Shown: positions 35,229-44,893 of the stretch, in pieces
Layout: every line of letters starts with the position of its first letter
Position numbering within the stretch: the first letter of the stretch is position 1
DNA from: Lachnospiraceae bacterium
Lineage (GTDB): Bacteria; Bacillota; Clostridia; Lachnospirales; Lachnospiraceae
Assembly (NCBI GenBank): GCA_017621815.1
Contig: JAGASK010000026.1
Location: forward strand, 1-64,000
Reading direction: 5' to 3'
Length of the DNA stretch: 64,000 bases
Program-made: the position numbers and the translations under genes
Notes under the pieces: model-generated
Databases searched by the model: none
What the model saw: the letters and a program-made list of their open reading frames with translations, nothing else
What the model was told of the DNA's origin: nothing

Positions 35229-36081
35229 TAATTTATATAAATCAAACTGGGTTGTAATGCAGGATTCACAGGCGCGGATAATAGATAATAATGAATTATT
35301 GGAAAAGAAGCTGAGCGCAGTGCTTTATGCAGCAGCCAATGCAGAAAAGGATGACGCATTGGTTGGAGAAGAAGGCTTTGCAGAAGGGCTGGATGCTGAA
35401 AGTATTGATTCTCTTTTAGCCCAGGAAGGCGAAGGAACAGTAATCAGAGGAGGCTCCGAAAAGGAAAGGGATGCCCTTTTACAGGAAATCCAGCAGGCAA
35501 AAGAAGAACTTGCGGATTTAAAAGCCCAGGCAGACAGCATGATAGAGGATGCCAAAGCTCAAATAGGCGCTATGCAGATGAAGGCTTATGAGGAGGCAAA
35601 GAATCAGGGATATCAGGAAGGAAGCCGGCTGGGCAGGGCGGAAGCAGATGCCGTAAAAAAAGAATATCTGGAGAAGACGAAACAGCTGGAGCTTGAGTAC
35701 CGGCAAAAAATTGAGGAACTGGAGCCGGAATTTATAGATGTTCTTACAGATATTTATGAGCATATTTTTAAAGTGGATTTAAGCCGTTACAGAGATCTTG
35801 TTGTGGGACTTATTTCCAATACCATGGGCAAGACAGAGGAAGCCAGAAATTTTCTGGTTCATGTGTCGAGAGATGATTATGAAGCTGTAATGGTGCAGCG
35901 TGAGCAGATTCGTGCAGAGGCAGGCGGCGGAAATGTGACAGTGGAAATCGTGGAAGATTTAACGTTGTCGCAGTCGCAGTGCATTATTGAAACGGAAAAC
36001 GGAATTTATGACTGTAGTCTGGACACCCAGCTTGCGGAACTTGGAAGGAAACTGAAACTCCTTTCTTATGAAAAGAAGTAA
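35221..36081 (+). CDS. fliH: Flagellar assembly protein FliH
   Basis: 286 aa. I start at TTG 35221: GGAGG (35205-35209) is 11 nt upstream and the product begins MSSNLYKSNWV, like other FliH proteins. An in-frame GTG at 35209 would fall inside the ribosome site. A long coiled coil (about 85-180) precedes a V-type-ATPase-E-like C-terminus. FliH tethers FliI to the export gate. It overlaps the fliG stop by 8 nt. Confidence 0.92.
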   Translation: MSSNLYKSNWVVMQDSQARIIDNNELLEKKLSAVLYAAANAEKDDALVGEEGFAEGLDAESIDSLLAQEGEGTVIRGGSEKERDALLQEIQQAKEELADLKAQADSMIEDAKAQIGAMQMKAYEEAKNQGYQEGSRLGRAEADAVKKEYLEKTKQLELEYRQKIEELEPEFIDVLTDIYEHIFKVDLSRYRDLVVGLISNTMGKTEEARNFLVHVSRDDYEAVMVQREQIRAEAGGGNVTVEIVEDLTLSQSQCIIETENGIYDCSLDTQLAELGRKLKLLSYEKK

Positions 36082-36101
36082 ATATAAGGACGGAACCCGG
36101 A

Positions 36102-37424
36102 ATGGAAGCAGCTGCTATTAACTTTGAAAAATATAACAGAATAGTGCAGGACAGCTTTTTTAAGGTAAAGGGTAAGGTGGTAAATGTAGTCGGGCTTACC
36201 ATTGAGTCCAAAGGGCCTCAGGCAAGGCTTGGAGATATCTGCCGGATTTATCCCAGTATGAAAAGCGGAGGAGGCACTTCGGCGCTGGCCGAGGTTGTAG
36301 GTTTTAAAGAGGGCAAGGTTCTTTTGATGCCTTACGAAGATGTGGAAGGCATGGGACCGGGAAGCAGTGTAGAAAATACAGGTGCGCCTTTAAAGATAAA
36401 AGTGGATGAAAGCCTTTTAGGCAAGACTCTTGACGGACTTGGGCGGGTTGACGGAGTAACTCCGACGACAGGCCGGGAATATTCAGTGGAAGCCAAACCG
36501 CCTGACCCTATGAGCAGGAAAATCATTGACCAGGTGCTTCCCCTGGGGGTAAAAGCGGTAGATGGCCTGATAACCGTGGGAAAAGGTCAGAGAATCGGAA
36601 TTTTTGCGGGTTCAGGTGTGGGAAAATCCACTTTAATGGGTATGTTTGCCCGCAATACAAAAGCGGATATTAACGTGATTGCCCTGATAGGAGAGCGGGG
36701 CAGGGAAGTGCGTGAATTTATAGAAAGAGATTTGGGACCGGAAGGAATGAAAAGGTCTGTGGTAGTGGTTGCCACCTCTGATAAGCCTGCTTTGGAGCGA
36801 AAAAAAGCAGCGCAGACAGCCACGGCAATCGCGGAATATTTCAGGGATCAGGGCAAAGATGTGCTCCTGATGATGGATTCCCTGACGCGTTTTTCGATGG
36901 CACAGAGGGAAATAGGTCTTGCCAGCGGCGAACCTCCCGTATCAAGAGGCTATCCGCCCAGCGTGTATTCCGAGATGCCCAAGCTCCTTGAAAGAGCAGG
37001 ACGTTCTGATAAAGGCTCCATTACAGGACTGTACACAGTGCTTGTAGATGGTGATGACTTTAACGAACCGATTACGGATACAGCCAGAAGTATTCTGGAC
37101 GGTCATATCATGCTCAGCAGAAAGCTGGTACATAAAAATCATTATCCTGCTATTGATGTACTTCAGAGCATATCGAGATGTATGAGTCAGATTGCTGAAA
37201 GAGAGCATAAGCAGCTTTCAGGAAAGCTGAAAAATGTGCTTGCAACTTATAATGAGGCGGAAGATTTAATAAATATCGGAGCCTATAAATCAGGAAGCAA
37301 TCCGGAAATTGACTATGCAATCAGCAGGATTCAGGCTGTAAATGAGTTTTTGCGGCAGGATGTAAATGATAAATTTTCTTTTGAACAAACAGTAAAATTG
37401 CTGAAAGGCATTTTTGAAGAATAG
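36102..37424 (+). CDS. fliI: Flagellum-specific ATP synthase FliI
   Basis: 440 aa. F1-beta-like ATPase with Walker A GSGVGKST, GERGREVREF and the Walker B region DVLLMMDSLTRF. It unfolds and delivers export substrates. Confidence 0.97.
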   Translation: MEAAAINFEKYNRIVQDSFFKVKGKVVNVVGLTIESKGPQARLGDICRIYPSMKSGGGTSALAEVVGFKEGKVLLMPYEDVEGMGPGSSVENTGAPLKIKVDESLLGKTLDGLGRVDGVTPTTGREYSVEAKPPDPMSRKIIDQVLPLGVKAVDGLITVGKGQRIGIFAGSGVGKSTLMGMFARNTKADINVIALIGERGREVREFIERDLGPEGMKRSVVVVATSDKPALERKKAAQTATAIAEYFRDQGKDVLLMMDSLTRFSMAQREIGLASGEPPVSRGYPPSVYSEMPKLLERAGRSDKGSITGLYTVLVDGDDFNEPITDTARSILDGHIMLSRKLVHKNHYPAIDVLQSISRCMSQIAEREHKQLSGKLKNVLATYNEAEDLINIGAYKSGSNPEIDYAISRIQAVNEFLRQDVNDKFSFEQTVKLLKGIFEE

Positions 37425-37432
37425 AATGGAAT

Positions 37433-37876
37433 ATGGCAAAATTTATTTACAGAATGCAGAGCGTTCTGGATATTAAAGAAAAGATGGAGGAGCAGGCAAA
37501 AAATGAATTTGCCGGCGCCAGAATGCATCTTGATGAGGAAGAAGAGAAACTGAATATCCTTATAAACAGAAAAGAAGGTTATGAGGAGCAGGGAAGGCAG
37601 CTGCAAAAAAGCGGCCTGAATGTACTGGATATTTTAAGTAACCGCGATGCCATTGCCAGAATGAAGGAATTTATAGAGATACAGGAAAAAGCGGTAATTG
37701 CTGCCCGCACGCAGCTTGAAAATGCAAGAATCAAGCTGCAGACAGCCATGCAGGAAAGCAAAATACAGGCTAAGCTGAAGGAAAAGGCATTTGAAGAATT
37801 TATGAAAGAAGAAAATGCCAGGGAGTCCAAGGAAGTGGATGAACTTACCAGCTATACTTATGGTCAGAAGAAGTAA
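37433..37876 (+). CDS. fliJ: Flagellar export chaperone FliJ
   Basis: 147 aa, almost entirely coiled coil with the typical FliJ start (KFIYRMQSVLDIKEKMEEQAKNE). It links FliI to FlhA. Eight nt after fliI. Confidence 0.92.
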   Translation: MAKFIYRMQSVLDIKEKMEEQAKNEFAGARMHLDEEEEKLNILINRKEGYEEQGRQLQKSGLNVLDILSNRDAIARMKEFIEIQEKAVIAARTQLENARIKLQTAMQESKIQAKLKEKAFEEFMKEENARESKEVDELTSYTYGQKK

Positions 37877-37892
37877 ATGAAGGTGAAGAAGT

Positions 37893-38774
37893 ATGCCGTT
37901 AGATGATGAATTAAGCTTGGAAGACGCTAAAATTGAAAAGAAACGTCTGAAGGAAGAAAAAAAGAAGCTGAAAGCAGAGCAGAAGGAGCAGAAAAAGACA
38001 GCCAAAAAGCGTGCAAAGGAAATTGCAAGCCGTGAGGCTGAGCTGCTGGATGAGGAGGAAACAAGCTCCGGTTCGGTTTTTGCGGTTACCTTTGTGATTG
38101 TTCTTATCTGGGTTGCTATTTTATGCCTTATTATTAAATTGGATTTCGGTGGTTTCGGAAGCAATGTGCTGACGCCTGTTTTAAAGGATGTGCCGGTTAT
38201 TAATTTGATTCTTCCGAGCAATTCCGATGTGGCAGTAGATGAGGAAGATGCGGAAGAATATGGAGGATACCGCAATTTAAGGGAGGCTGTTGATTATATT
38301 AAGGAACTTGAGCTTGAACTGGAACGTGCACAGTCGGCACAGAACGATAACTCAGATGAGGTTGCACGCCTTCAGGCCGAAGTGGAAAGGCTTAAGACCT
38401 TTGAAGACAGCCAGGTGGAATTCCAGAGGATTAAAACGGAATTTTATGAAGAAGTAGTTTATGCGGAAAAAGGACCCGGAATCGAGGAATACAGAAAATA
38501 TTATGAGGAAATGGATCCTGCTACCGCAGAATATCTTTATAAGCAGGTTCTGCAGCAGACAGAAGAATCAGCCGAAATTCAGGAATTTGTAAAGGCGTTT
38601 TCCGCTATGAAGCCTAAGCAGGCAGCAGCAATTCTGGAAGAAATGACAGATAACATGGAGCTTGCAGCAAGAATATTGAATGGTCTGGATGCAGAAGACA
38701 GAGGAAAAATAATGGGTGTAATGGATCCGGAGACAGCGGCAAGACTTACCAAAATAATGGATCCGGAATCTTAA
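37893..38774 (+). CDS. MotE/YlxF-like protein with MgtE N-terminal domain
   Basis: 293 aa. A basic, Lys/Glu-rich cytoplasmic coil (1-60) is followed by one membrane helix (about 65-87), an extracytoplasmic coiled coil (about 130-175) and a C-terminal MgtE-N-like helical repeat (about 225-293: MKPKQAAAILEEM, ILNGLDAEDRGKIMGVMD). It takes the position of ylxF in Bacillus; MotE-type proteins chaperone or stabilise stators and the hook-length system. The exact role here is inferred. Confidence 0.85.
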   Translation: MPLDDELSLEDAKIEKKRLKEEKKKLKAEQKEQKKTAKKRAKEIASREAELLDEEETSSGSVFAVTFVIVLIWVAILCLIIKLDFGGFGSNVLTPVLKDVPVINLILPSNSDVAVDEEDAEEYGGYRNLREAVDYIKELELELERAQSAQNDNSDEVARLQAEVERLKTFEDSQVEFQRIKTEFYEEVVYAEKGPGIEEYRKYYEEMDPATAEYLYKQVLQQTEESAEIQEFVKAFSAMKPKQAAAILEEMTDNMELAARILNGLDAEDRGKIMGVMDPETAARLTKIMDPES

Positions 38775-38835
38775 GAAATTTGTCTGTTTAGTCGATATAA
38801 AAATTGTACCTTGAAAACAGATTGGAGGAATGTGG

Positions 38836-40245
38836 ATGACAAGTACACCTGTAAAAGATGCGGCCTCGCTCCTTAACTTTGTAGGAGGAAGCAGAGCAGC
38901 TGCATCGGGCACAAAATCAGGTGCGGCAGGCAGTTTCGGCGATGTCATGAGTAAAACATCCTACAGCGGAGAAAATTTATCTTCACAGGATAAAGTGAAT
39001 TCCGGAAGCGGAAAAGAGCTTAAGAATGCGAAGATAGACCGGTCCCTTACCCGCAAGGAAGCTTTAAAGGAAACGGGCAGCCAGACGGCTGTAAAAACCG
39101 ATGAAGCGGATCCTGCGCAGGAACAGGCTCTTTCGGAAGCCGGAAGTAATCTGGTGGAAGAGACGGCAAAGGAGCTTGGCATCAGCGAAGAAGAAGTTAT
39201 TGATGCCATGGAAGAGCTGGGATTTGGAATGATGTCTCTGCTGGATGCGGATAATCTGACAAAGCTGGTGATGACTCTCTCCGGAGAGGACAGTCCGCTG
39301 GCACTGCTTACAGACGAAGGCCTGTATGGAAAATTGCAGAATCTGTTACAAAGTCTTGACGAAATCAGGACAGAGTTAACGGATGCATTTTCACTTGGCA
39401 GTGAAGAACTGACGCAGCTGATTGAACAGGCAGCGAAGATGCCTGAAGACGGAATTGTTCAGACAGAAAATTATGCTGATATCCTTAATGAGAGTGGGGA
39501 AGAAGTCAGCGAAGGAAAGATTACCATTACAGTGGAGCAGGGAACAGACAGCATAAAGTTAACTGCGGATGAAAATGGTAATGTGGAACAGGTACAGGAG
39601 GTTGTACCGAAAGAAGCAAAAACGGATGAAGGTTCTTCAAAGGAACAGCACAGCGGGAATTTTGAAGGCGGTGAGGAAAAGCAGGGTCTTACAGGTACAA
39701 ACCCCATGCTTGATGCTTTGCTGAAAAACCAGGTGCAGAATACGGAAGAAACCTTTTATCAGGCAGCGGGAACCATGACGGAAAATACGGAAGAAATCAT
39801 GAATCAGATTCTTGATTACATGAAAATTCAATTAAAACCCGGAATGGATCAGCTGGAAATGCAGTTACATCCTGAGAGTCTCGGAAACTTACATATTCAG
39901 ATTACATCAAAGGGCGGCGAGGTAACCGCACAATTTCATGTTCAGAATGAAGCTGTTAAGGCGGCCATCGAAAGCCAGATAGTTGAACTTAAGGACAGTT
40001 TGAGGGAGCAGGGCGTTAAAGTGGAAGCCGTTGAGGTAACAGTGGAAAGCCATGCTTTTGAAAGTAATCTCTGGCAGGGACAGGAAAGAGACAATGGGGC
40101 TGCTTATCAGGACAGCAGAAAGGCGCCGAGAAGACTTAATCTGAATGCTTTGGACGAGGGCTTTGAGGAAACGGCAGATGAAGAAGAACTGCTGGCTGCC
40201 GAAATGCTGAAAATAAACGGCGGAACGGTAGATTATACTGCATAA
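38836..40245 (+). CDS. fliK: Flagellar hook-length control protein FliK
   Basis: 469 aa from ATG 38836, with GGAGG (38824-38828) 7 nt upstream; an ATG at 38830 is too close. A long variable polar N-terminus precedes the conserved Flg_hook C-terminal domain (about 335-420: LEMQLHPESLGNLHIQITSKGGEVTAQFHVQ in pieces). It is the molecular ruler that switches export from hook to filament. Confidence 0.93.
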   Translation: MTSTPVKDAASLLNFVGGSRAAASGTKSGAAGSFGDVMSKTSYSGENLSSQDKVNSGSGKELKNAKIDRSLTRKEALKETGSQTAVKTDEADPAQEQALSEAGSNLVEETAKELGISEEEVIDAMEELGFGMMSLLDADNLTKLVMTLSGEDSPLALLTDEGLYGKLQNLLQSLDEIRTELTDAFSLGSEELTQLIEQAAKMPEDGIVQTENYADILNESGEEVSEGKITITVEQGTDSIKLTADENGNVEQVQEVVPKEAKTDEGSSKEQHSGNFEGGEEKQGLTGTNPMLDALLKNQVQNTEETFYQAAGTMTENTEEIMNQILDYMKIQLKPGMDQLEMQLHPESLGNLHIQITSKGGEVTAQFHVQNEAVKAAIESQIVELKDSLREQGVKVEAVEVTVESHAFESNLWQGQERDNGAAYQDSRKAPRRLNLNALDEGFEETADEEELLAAEMLKINGGTVDYTA

Positions 40246-40287
40246 TCGGGATGAACAGGAAGCACATTGTGCAGAAAGGAGTATTAT

Positions 40288-41076
40288 ATGGGAGTAAGCG
40301 CAGTAGTTAAAGACGGAGTAATACAGGAAACAGCGTCACAGTCTTCTGTGCAGAAGGCAGCCGAAAGCGGCAGTAAAACCGGTATGGATAAGGATGCCTT
40401 TTTACAGCTTTTAGTGGCACAGATGAAATATCAGGATCCTTTGGAGCCTACTTCAAATACGGAGTACATTTCACAGTATGCAACTTTTTCACAGGTAGAG
40501 CAGATGCAGAACCTGGCAGCCAGCATGGAGCTTTACAGAGCATCTTCCATGGTAGGAAAGCTGGTTAATATTGAAACCACAGACAGTACAGGAGAATCAA
40601 AGCAGCTTCAGGGTGTGGTGGAATATGTTACTTATGAAAATAACAAGGCGTATGTTTCTGTTGACGGAGAACTTTATTCAGTGGATGATGTGATTGCAGT
40701 TGTAGATGAAACATATCAGACAGCATTTGATTTAGCACAGGCATTTGTTGCAGCAATGGATGAGCTTCCAGAGGAATATGGGCTTACGCTGGAGCATAAG
40801 GAAACGGTTGATGCACTTCAGCAGGGATTCAACAGCATGACCGCTTATCAGCAGTCCTTTATTCCAAAAAGTTATATTGAAAAGCTTCAGAAACTTGTGG
40901 AAGAAATGGCAAAGCTTGTAGCTGCGCAGGAAGCGGCAAAGCCGGACGGAGATGAAGAAAATACCGGTGAAACTGAGAAAACGGAAGGAACAGAAAAAAC
41001 GGATGCTGTAACGGAAACGGATGGAGCAGAAGAAACCGGAAATGAAGGCGGCGGAGAAAACAAAACAGAGGTATAA
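40288..41076 (+). CDS. flgD: Flagellar hook assembly protein FlgD
   Basis: 262 aa from ATG 40288 with AAAGGAG upstream. The N-terminal hook-cap motif (DKDAFLQLLVAQMKYQDPLEP, YISQYATFSQVEQM) is clear. The C-terminus is atypical: after about residue 218 it turns into a Glu/Thr-rich tail with ETEKTEGTEKT repeats, instead of the usual FlgD Ig/tudor domains. Confidence 0.93.
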   Translation: MGVSAVVKDGVIQETASQSSVQKAAESGSKTGMDKDAFLQLLVAQMKYQDPLEPTSNTEYISQYATFSQVEQMQNLAASMELYRASSMVGKLVNIETTDSTGESKQLQGVVEYVTYENNKAYVSVDGELYSVDDVIAVVDETYQTAFDLAQAFVAAMDELPEEYGLTLEHKETVDALQQGFNSMTAYQQSFIPKSYIEKLQKLVEEMAKLVAAQEAAKPDGDEENTGETEKTEGTEKTDAVTETDGAEETGNEGGGENKTEV

Positions 41077-41123
41077 GAGGCCAAAGCAGGATGCTGGATG
41101 GGCCGCTCATGGAGGAGAAAATT

Positions 41124-41516
41124 ATGAAATTGCAGGGTAAAGGATTCCTTTCAACCTTGCAGATTGCAGACCAGTATCTGAATCAAAATTCCACTCCGGT
41201 TCAGATGAAGTCAGAAGAAGGATTATCTTTTCAGGAGATATTGAACAGAAAAAATTCTGTAGAAGATATCAGATTTTCAAAGCATGCCGCACAGAGGCTC
41301 AGCAGCAGAAATATTGAACTGACTGACGGACAAGTGGAACGATTGAAACAGGGGACTGCAAAAGCACAGCAAAAAGGAATCAGAGAATCTTTAGTAATTG
41401 TTGACCAGCTGGCATTTATCGTGAATGTACCGAATAATACGGTTGTAACAGCGATGAATCAGCAGGATACAGCAGAAAATGTATTTACAAATATAGATGG
41501 AGCAGTAATTGTATAG
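41124..41516 (+). CDS. Flagellar operon protein, TIGR02530 family
   Basis: 130 aa from ATG 41124, with GGAGGAG 6 nt upstream; two earlier ATGs lie before or in the site. The core (FSKHAAQRLSSRNIELTDGQVERLK and VPNNTVVTAM) matches the TIGR02530 small flagellar operon proteins found between flgD and flgE in Gram-positives. Role unknown, probably linked to hook assembly. Confidence 0.88.
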   Translation: MKLQGKGFLSTLQIADQYLNQNSTPVQMKSEEGLSFQEILNRKNSVEDIRFSKHAAQRLSSRNIELTDGQVERLKQGTAKAQQKGIRESLVIVDQLAFIVNVPNNTVVTAMNQQDTAENVFTNIDGAVIV

Positions 41517-41596
41517 CCGGACCTTTAGGAGGCTATGGGTTCCCGAATGACAGACGGAACCGGAAAGCTCATATACTGTTAGGAGGTCATTTCATT

Positions 41597-42997
41597 ATGA
41601 TGAGAGCATTGTATTCTGGCGTGGCAGGTTTAAAAACACACCAGACAAGAATGGACGTTATTGGTAACAATATCGCCAACGTTAACACCACAGCTTATAA
41701 GTCACAGTCCATGGTATTCAGTGATTTGATGTACCAGACTACACAGGCAGCTTCAGGCGCCAATGCCACGACCGGCGTAGGCGGTATCAACGCAAGGCAG
41801 ATCGGTCTTGGTTCCAAAACAGGCGCCATTAAAACGGCGATTACTACACAGGGGGCTGCACAGAGCACTAATGACCCGTTTGATGTTATGATTACAGGGG
41901 AGTCATTCTTTATTGTCAGCAACGGCATTGAAAACTTCTTTACAAGAGACGGTTCCTTTTACATTGACGGTGCCGGCAATCTTGCCATGACAAGCAACGG
42001 TTATAATGTAATGGGATGGCAGGTGGACCCTGCAGACCCCACAGCCATTAAGCAGGACACGGTATCTGCCCTTCGTGTCATGACACTTGAAAATATGACA
42101 TATCCGGCAGCGGCAACCACAAGTGCCAGAATCGCAGGAATTATTGATAAGAAAGACAATGATGTAAACAGCACGGACGGTAAAATTATGAACCTTGAAT
42201 TTTATGACAATAAGGGTTATAAATACACCGCAAGGCTGAGCGTACATGCCATTAACGGCGATACAGGTGAATTTTATGTAAAGCTGGATGATGTGCTGGA
42301 TTCCGACGGAACTTCAATCGTACCAGAAGGAACTGATATAAAGGATTTGATTACCTTTAACGGAACCGCAGGCGCTACCTTTACGCCGCCCGGAGGTACT
42401 GAACAAACGGTGCAGAATGCGGCATTGCTGAAATATGATGCGTCAAACGGCAATTTTTCGTACGTGGGTGCGGCAGGTGGAACAGCAGTTACACTGGCTT
42501 TTGATACAACGGCCTTTCCCAGTTTCCAAAATATAAGCATTGATTTTTCCGCCACTACCAATGTAAATAACAACGAATATTCCACCGCAACGGCAATCAG
42601 AGGTGATTCTGAAGGAAGGAATGCCGGACGTAAGGTCGGTGAAATGAGTGGCATTGATATTCAGAAGGACGGTATGATTTATGCTACATATGACAACGGC
42701 CAGAAGAGACTGCTCGGACAGATTGCGGTAGCTACCTTTGCCAATGCTTCCGGCCTTGCCAAGGAAGGCGATAACCTGTATTCCGCAACTATGAACTCCG
42801 GTGAATTTGACGGCATCGGAACGGATATTACTTCAGGCGGCGGATATATGAATACAGGCGTTTTGGAAATGAGCAATGTTGATCTTGCAGCTGAATTTAC
42901 GGAAATGATTACCACACAGAGGGGTTTTCAGGCAAACAGCCGTATTATTACGGTTTCAGATACTCTGCTTGAGGAACTTACAAACCTGAAGCGTTAG
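41597..42997 (+). CDS. flgE: Flagellar hook protein FlgE
   Basis: 466 aa. Starts with MMRALYSGVAGLKTHQTRMDVIGNNIANVNTTAYK; either of the two adjacent ATGs (41597, 41600) may be used after AGGAGG. The C-terminal DLAAEFTEMITTQRGFQANSRIITVSD is the conserved D0 helix. It forms the hook. A hairpin terminator follows it. Confidence 0.97.
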   Translation: MMRALYSGVAGLKTHQTRMDVIGNNIANVNTTAYKSQSMVFSDLMYQTTQAASGANATTGVGGINARQIGLGSKTGAIKTAITTQGAAQSTNDPFDVMITGESFFIVSNGIENFFTRDGSFYIDGAGNLAMTSNGYNVMGWQVDPADPTAIKQDTVSALRVMTLENMTYPAAATTSARIAGIIDKKDNDVNSTDGKIMNLEFYDNKGYKYTARLSVHAINGDTGEFYVKLDDVLDSDGTSIVPEGTDIKDLITFNGTAGATFTPPGGTEQTVQNAALLKYDASNGNFSYVGAAGGTAVTLAFDTTAFPSFQNISIDFSATTNVNNNEYSTATAIRGDSEGRNAGRKVGEMSGIDIQKDGMIYATYDNGQKRLLGQIAVATFANASGLAKEGDNLYSATMNSGEFDGIGTDITSGGGYMNTGVLEMSNVDLAAEFTEMITTQRGFQANSRIITVSDTLLEELTNLKR

Positions 42998-43017
42998 AAT
43001 GATTAATTAGATAGGAT

Positions 43018-43052
43018 AAGGGAACCGGATTTTCGGTTCCCTTAGGTTTTTG
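43018..43052 (+). terminator. Intra-operon hairpin terminator/processing site after flgE
   Basis: A perfect 10-bp stem AAGGGAACCG/CGGTTCCCTT (43018-43027 with 43034-43043) is followed within 4 nt by five T residues. It lies between flgE and flbD inside a continuous operon, so it is probably partial (attenuation) or protects the flgE 3' end. Confidence 0.7.
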
Positions 43053-43065
43053 GAAAGGGAAACAG

Positions 43066-43251
43066 ATGATAGAAGTAACCAAAATAAATGGTACGAAGGT
43101 TTTGATAAATCCGGATTTGATGGAGCTTGTGGAGGAAACACCGGATACGGTAATTGCTTTTACCACAGGCAGAAAAATAATTGTAAAAGAAAGTAGACAA
43201 GAGGTGAAAAATCTTGTAAAATCGTATAGAAAGGATATTTTTGCGGATTAA
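43066..43251 (+). CDS. flbD: FlbD/SwrD family flagellar protein
   Basis: 61 aa; begins MIEVTKINGTKVLINPDLMELVEETPDT, diagnostic for FlbD (YlzI/SwrD), which raises stator power in Bacillus. motA follows directly, consistent with a stator-related job. Confidence 0.92.
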   Translation: MIEVTKINGTKVLINPDLMELVEETPDTVIAFTTGRKIIVKESRQEVKNLVKSYRKDIFAD

Positions 43252-43271
43252 CGCAAAAACAGGTGGGAATT

Positions 43272-44069
43272 GTGGATTTAGCGTCAATTTTGGGATTGAT
43301 ATTATGTTTTGCCATGTGTGCATACGGCATTCTTAACAGTGCCGGATTGGAAAATATAGGTCGTTATGTGGATTATTCGTCGGCAATTATAACCTTTGGC
43401 GGTTCTTTTTTCGCTATAATGGCGTCTACCTCCATGAAGGATTATATTGGCGGCTTAAAAAGTTTTACCCTTGTTTTCAGAGCCCCGATTATTGATGCAA
43501 GAGCCATGATTCAGAAAATAATTGATTTATCCAACATCGCCAGAAAGGAAGGGCTTCTTTCTCTGGAAGAGGCAGCCGGAGAGCTGGATGATGATTTTAT
43601 GAAAAAAGGCATATTGCTTATTGTGGATGGAACGGACCCTGAGCTTGTCAGGGGAATTCTGGAGACGGAGCTTGTCAGTATAGAAGAGCGTCATAAAAAA
43701 AGAATTTCCTTCTGGGAAGATCTTGGAGCCATGGGACCGGCATGGGGTATGATCGGTACCCTTATCGGACTTGTTAACATGCTGTATGAAATGGACGATC
43801 CTTCCAAACTCGGGCCTAACATGGCAGTTGCCCTTATCACAACGTTGTATGGTTCCCTTCTTGCAAACTGGATTTGTATTCCTGTTGCCAGCAAGCTGAA
43901 AGCGAATAATGCCAGTGAAATTATGATGAAGGAAATAATGATAGAAGGGCTCTTATCCATTCAGGCAGGAGAAAACCCCAGAGTTATTGAAGAAAAACTG
44001 AAATCCTTCTTATCACCCGGCGACAGAATCAGTCAGGGTGAGGGCGACGGAGGTGAGGAGAATGGCTAA
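43272..44069 (+). CDS. motA: Flagellar stator protein MotA
   Basis: 265 aa from GTG 43272 (AGGTGGG upstream), giving the usual MDLASILGLILCF start. Four membrane helices; the cytoplasmic loop holds charged residues for FliG contact, and conserved prolines occur in GPAWGMIGTLIGLV and GPNMAVAL. Overlaps motB by 8 nt. In Bacillus motAB is elsewhere; here it is embedded in the main operon. Confidence 0.96.
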   Translation: MDLASILGLILCFAMCAYGILNSAGLENIGRYVDYSSAIITFGGSFFAIMASTSMKDYIGGLKSFTLVFRAPIIDARAMIQKIIDLSNIARKEGLLSLEEAAGELDDDFMKKGILLIVDGTDPELVRGILETELVSIEERHKKRISFWEDLGAMGPAWGMIGTLIGLVNMLYEMDDPSKLGPNMAVALITTLYGSLLANWICIPVASKLKANNASEIMMKEIMIEGLLSIQAGENPRVIEEKLKSFLSPGDRISQGEGDGGEENG

Positions 44070-44868
44070 GCGAAAGCCCGATGAGCCGCCCAAAGGAGCC
44101 CCGGCATGGCAGTCTACTTTTGCTGATTTGATGAATCTGCTTCTCTGCTTCTTTGTTATGCTGTTTTCCATGTCTACCATGGATGCACATAAATTTGAAC
44201 TGCTGGCAGCATCCTTCAGCCAGACTTTCAGCATTTTCTCGGCAGGAGCAACAGCAATCGGAGACGGCGTTTTGATTAGCAACGGTGTCAGCCAGCTGAA
44301 TGAACTGGATGAATATATTAACAGTACGGGAAGAGATGCGGAAGGGGAAACTATTCCGGAAGACCTGCAATCTGCTGCTGAGACCATGGAAGAAGCCAAA
44401 TTGAAGGAATCAGAGGAACTGGCAGAAAAAGTAGAGGAAGCGCTTCAGGAAAAAAATCTTGAAAATGAAATTGATATCGAATTTACTTCTCAGTATGTAC
44501 AGCTTACCTTAAACGGAGCAATTTTGTTTGACTCCGGAAGCGTGGAACTTAAGGAGGAAGCTCTTCCGATTTTGAACCAGGTGGGAATTATTCTTCAGAA
44601 ATACAGTACCGGAACGATTGAGATAGAAGGACATACAGACAATGTACCGATGTCCGGTGCCAAATATTCTAATAATGATGAATTGAGCAACGGTCGTGCG
44701 CTTTCTGTTTTTTATTACTTAGAAGAAAATACTACATTGAACCCGGCAAATATAAAGCATTCCGGAATGGGGGAATATGTTCCGATTGCAGATAATTCCA
44801 CGGCGGAAGGACGTGCCAAGAACAGAAGAGTAGAAATTAAGATCTATAATTCTTTAAGTTCATATTAA
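44062..44868 (+). CDS. motB: Flagellar stator protein MotB
   Basis: 268 aa from ATG 44062 with GAGGAG upstream. A single membrane helix carries the ion-binding D22 in STFADLMNLLL. An acidic linker is followed by an OmpA-like peptidoglycan-binding domain (about 150-265; IEIEGHTDNVPM, NRRVEIKIYN). Confidence 0.96.
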   Translation: MAKRKPDEPPKGAPAWQSTFADLMNLLLCFFVMLFSMSTMDAHKFELLAASFSQTFSIFSAGATAIGDGVLISNGVSQLNELDEYINSTGRDAEGETIPEDLQSAAETMEEAKLKESEELAEKVEEALQEKNLENEIDIEFTSQYVQLTLNGAILFDSGSVELKEEALPILNQVGIILQKYSTGTIEIEGHTDNVPMSGAKYSNNDELSNGRALSVFYYLEENTTLNPANIKHSGMGEYVPIADNSTAEGRAKNRRVEIKIYNSLSSY

Positions 44869-44893
44869 TAATTAGAAGAAAAGGGAGTAAATT

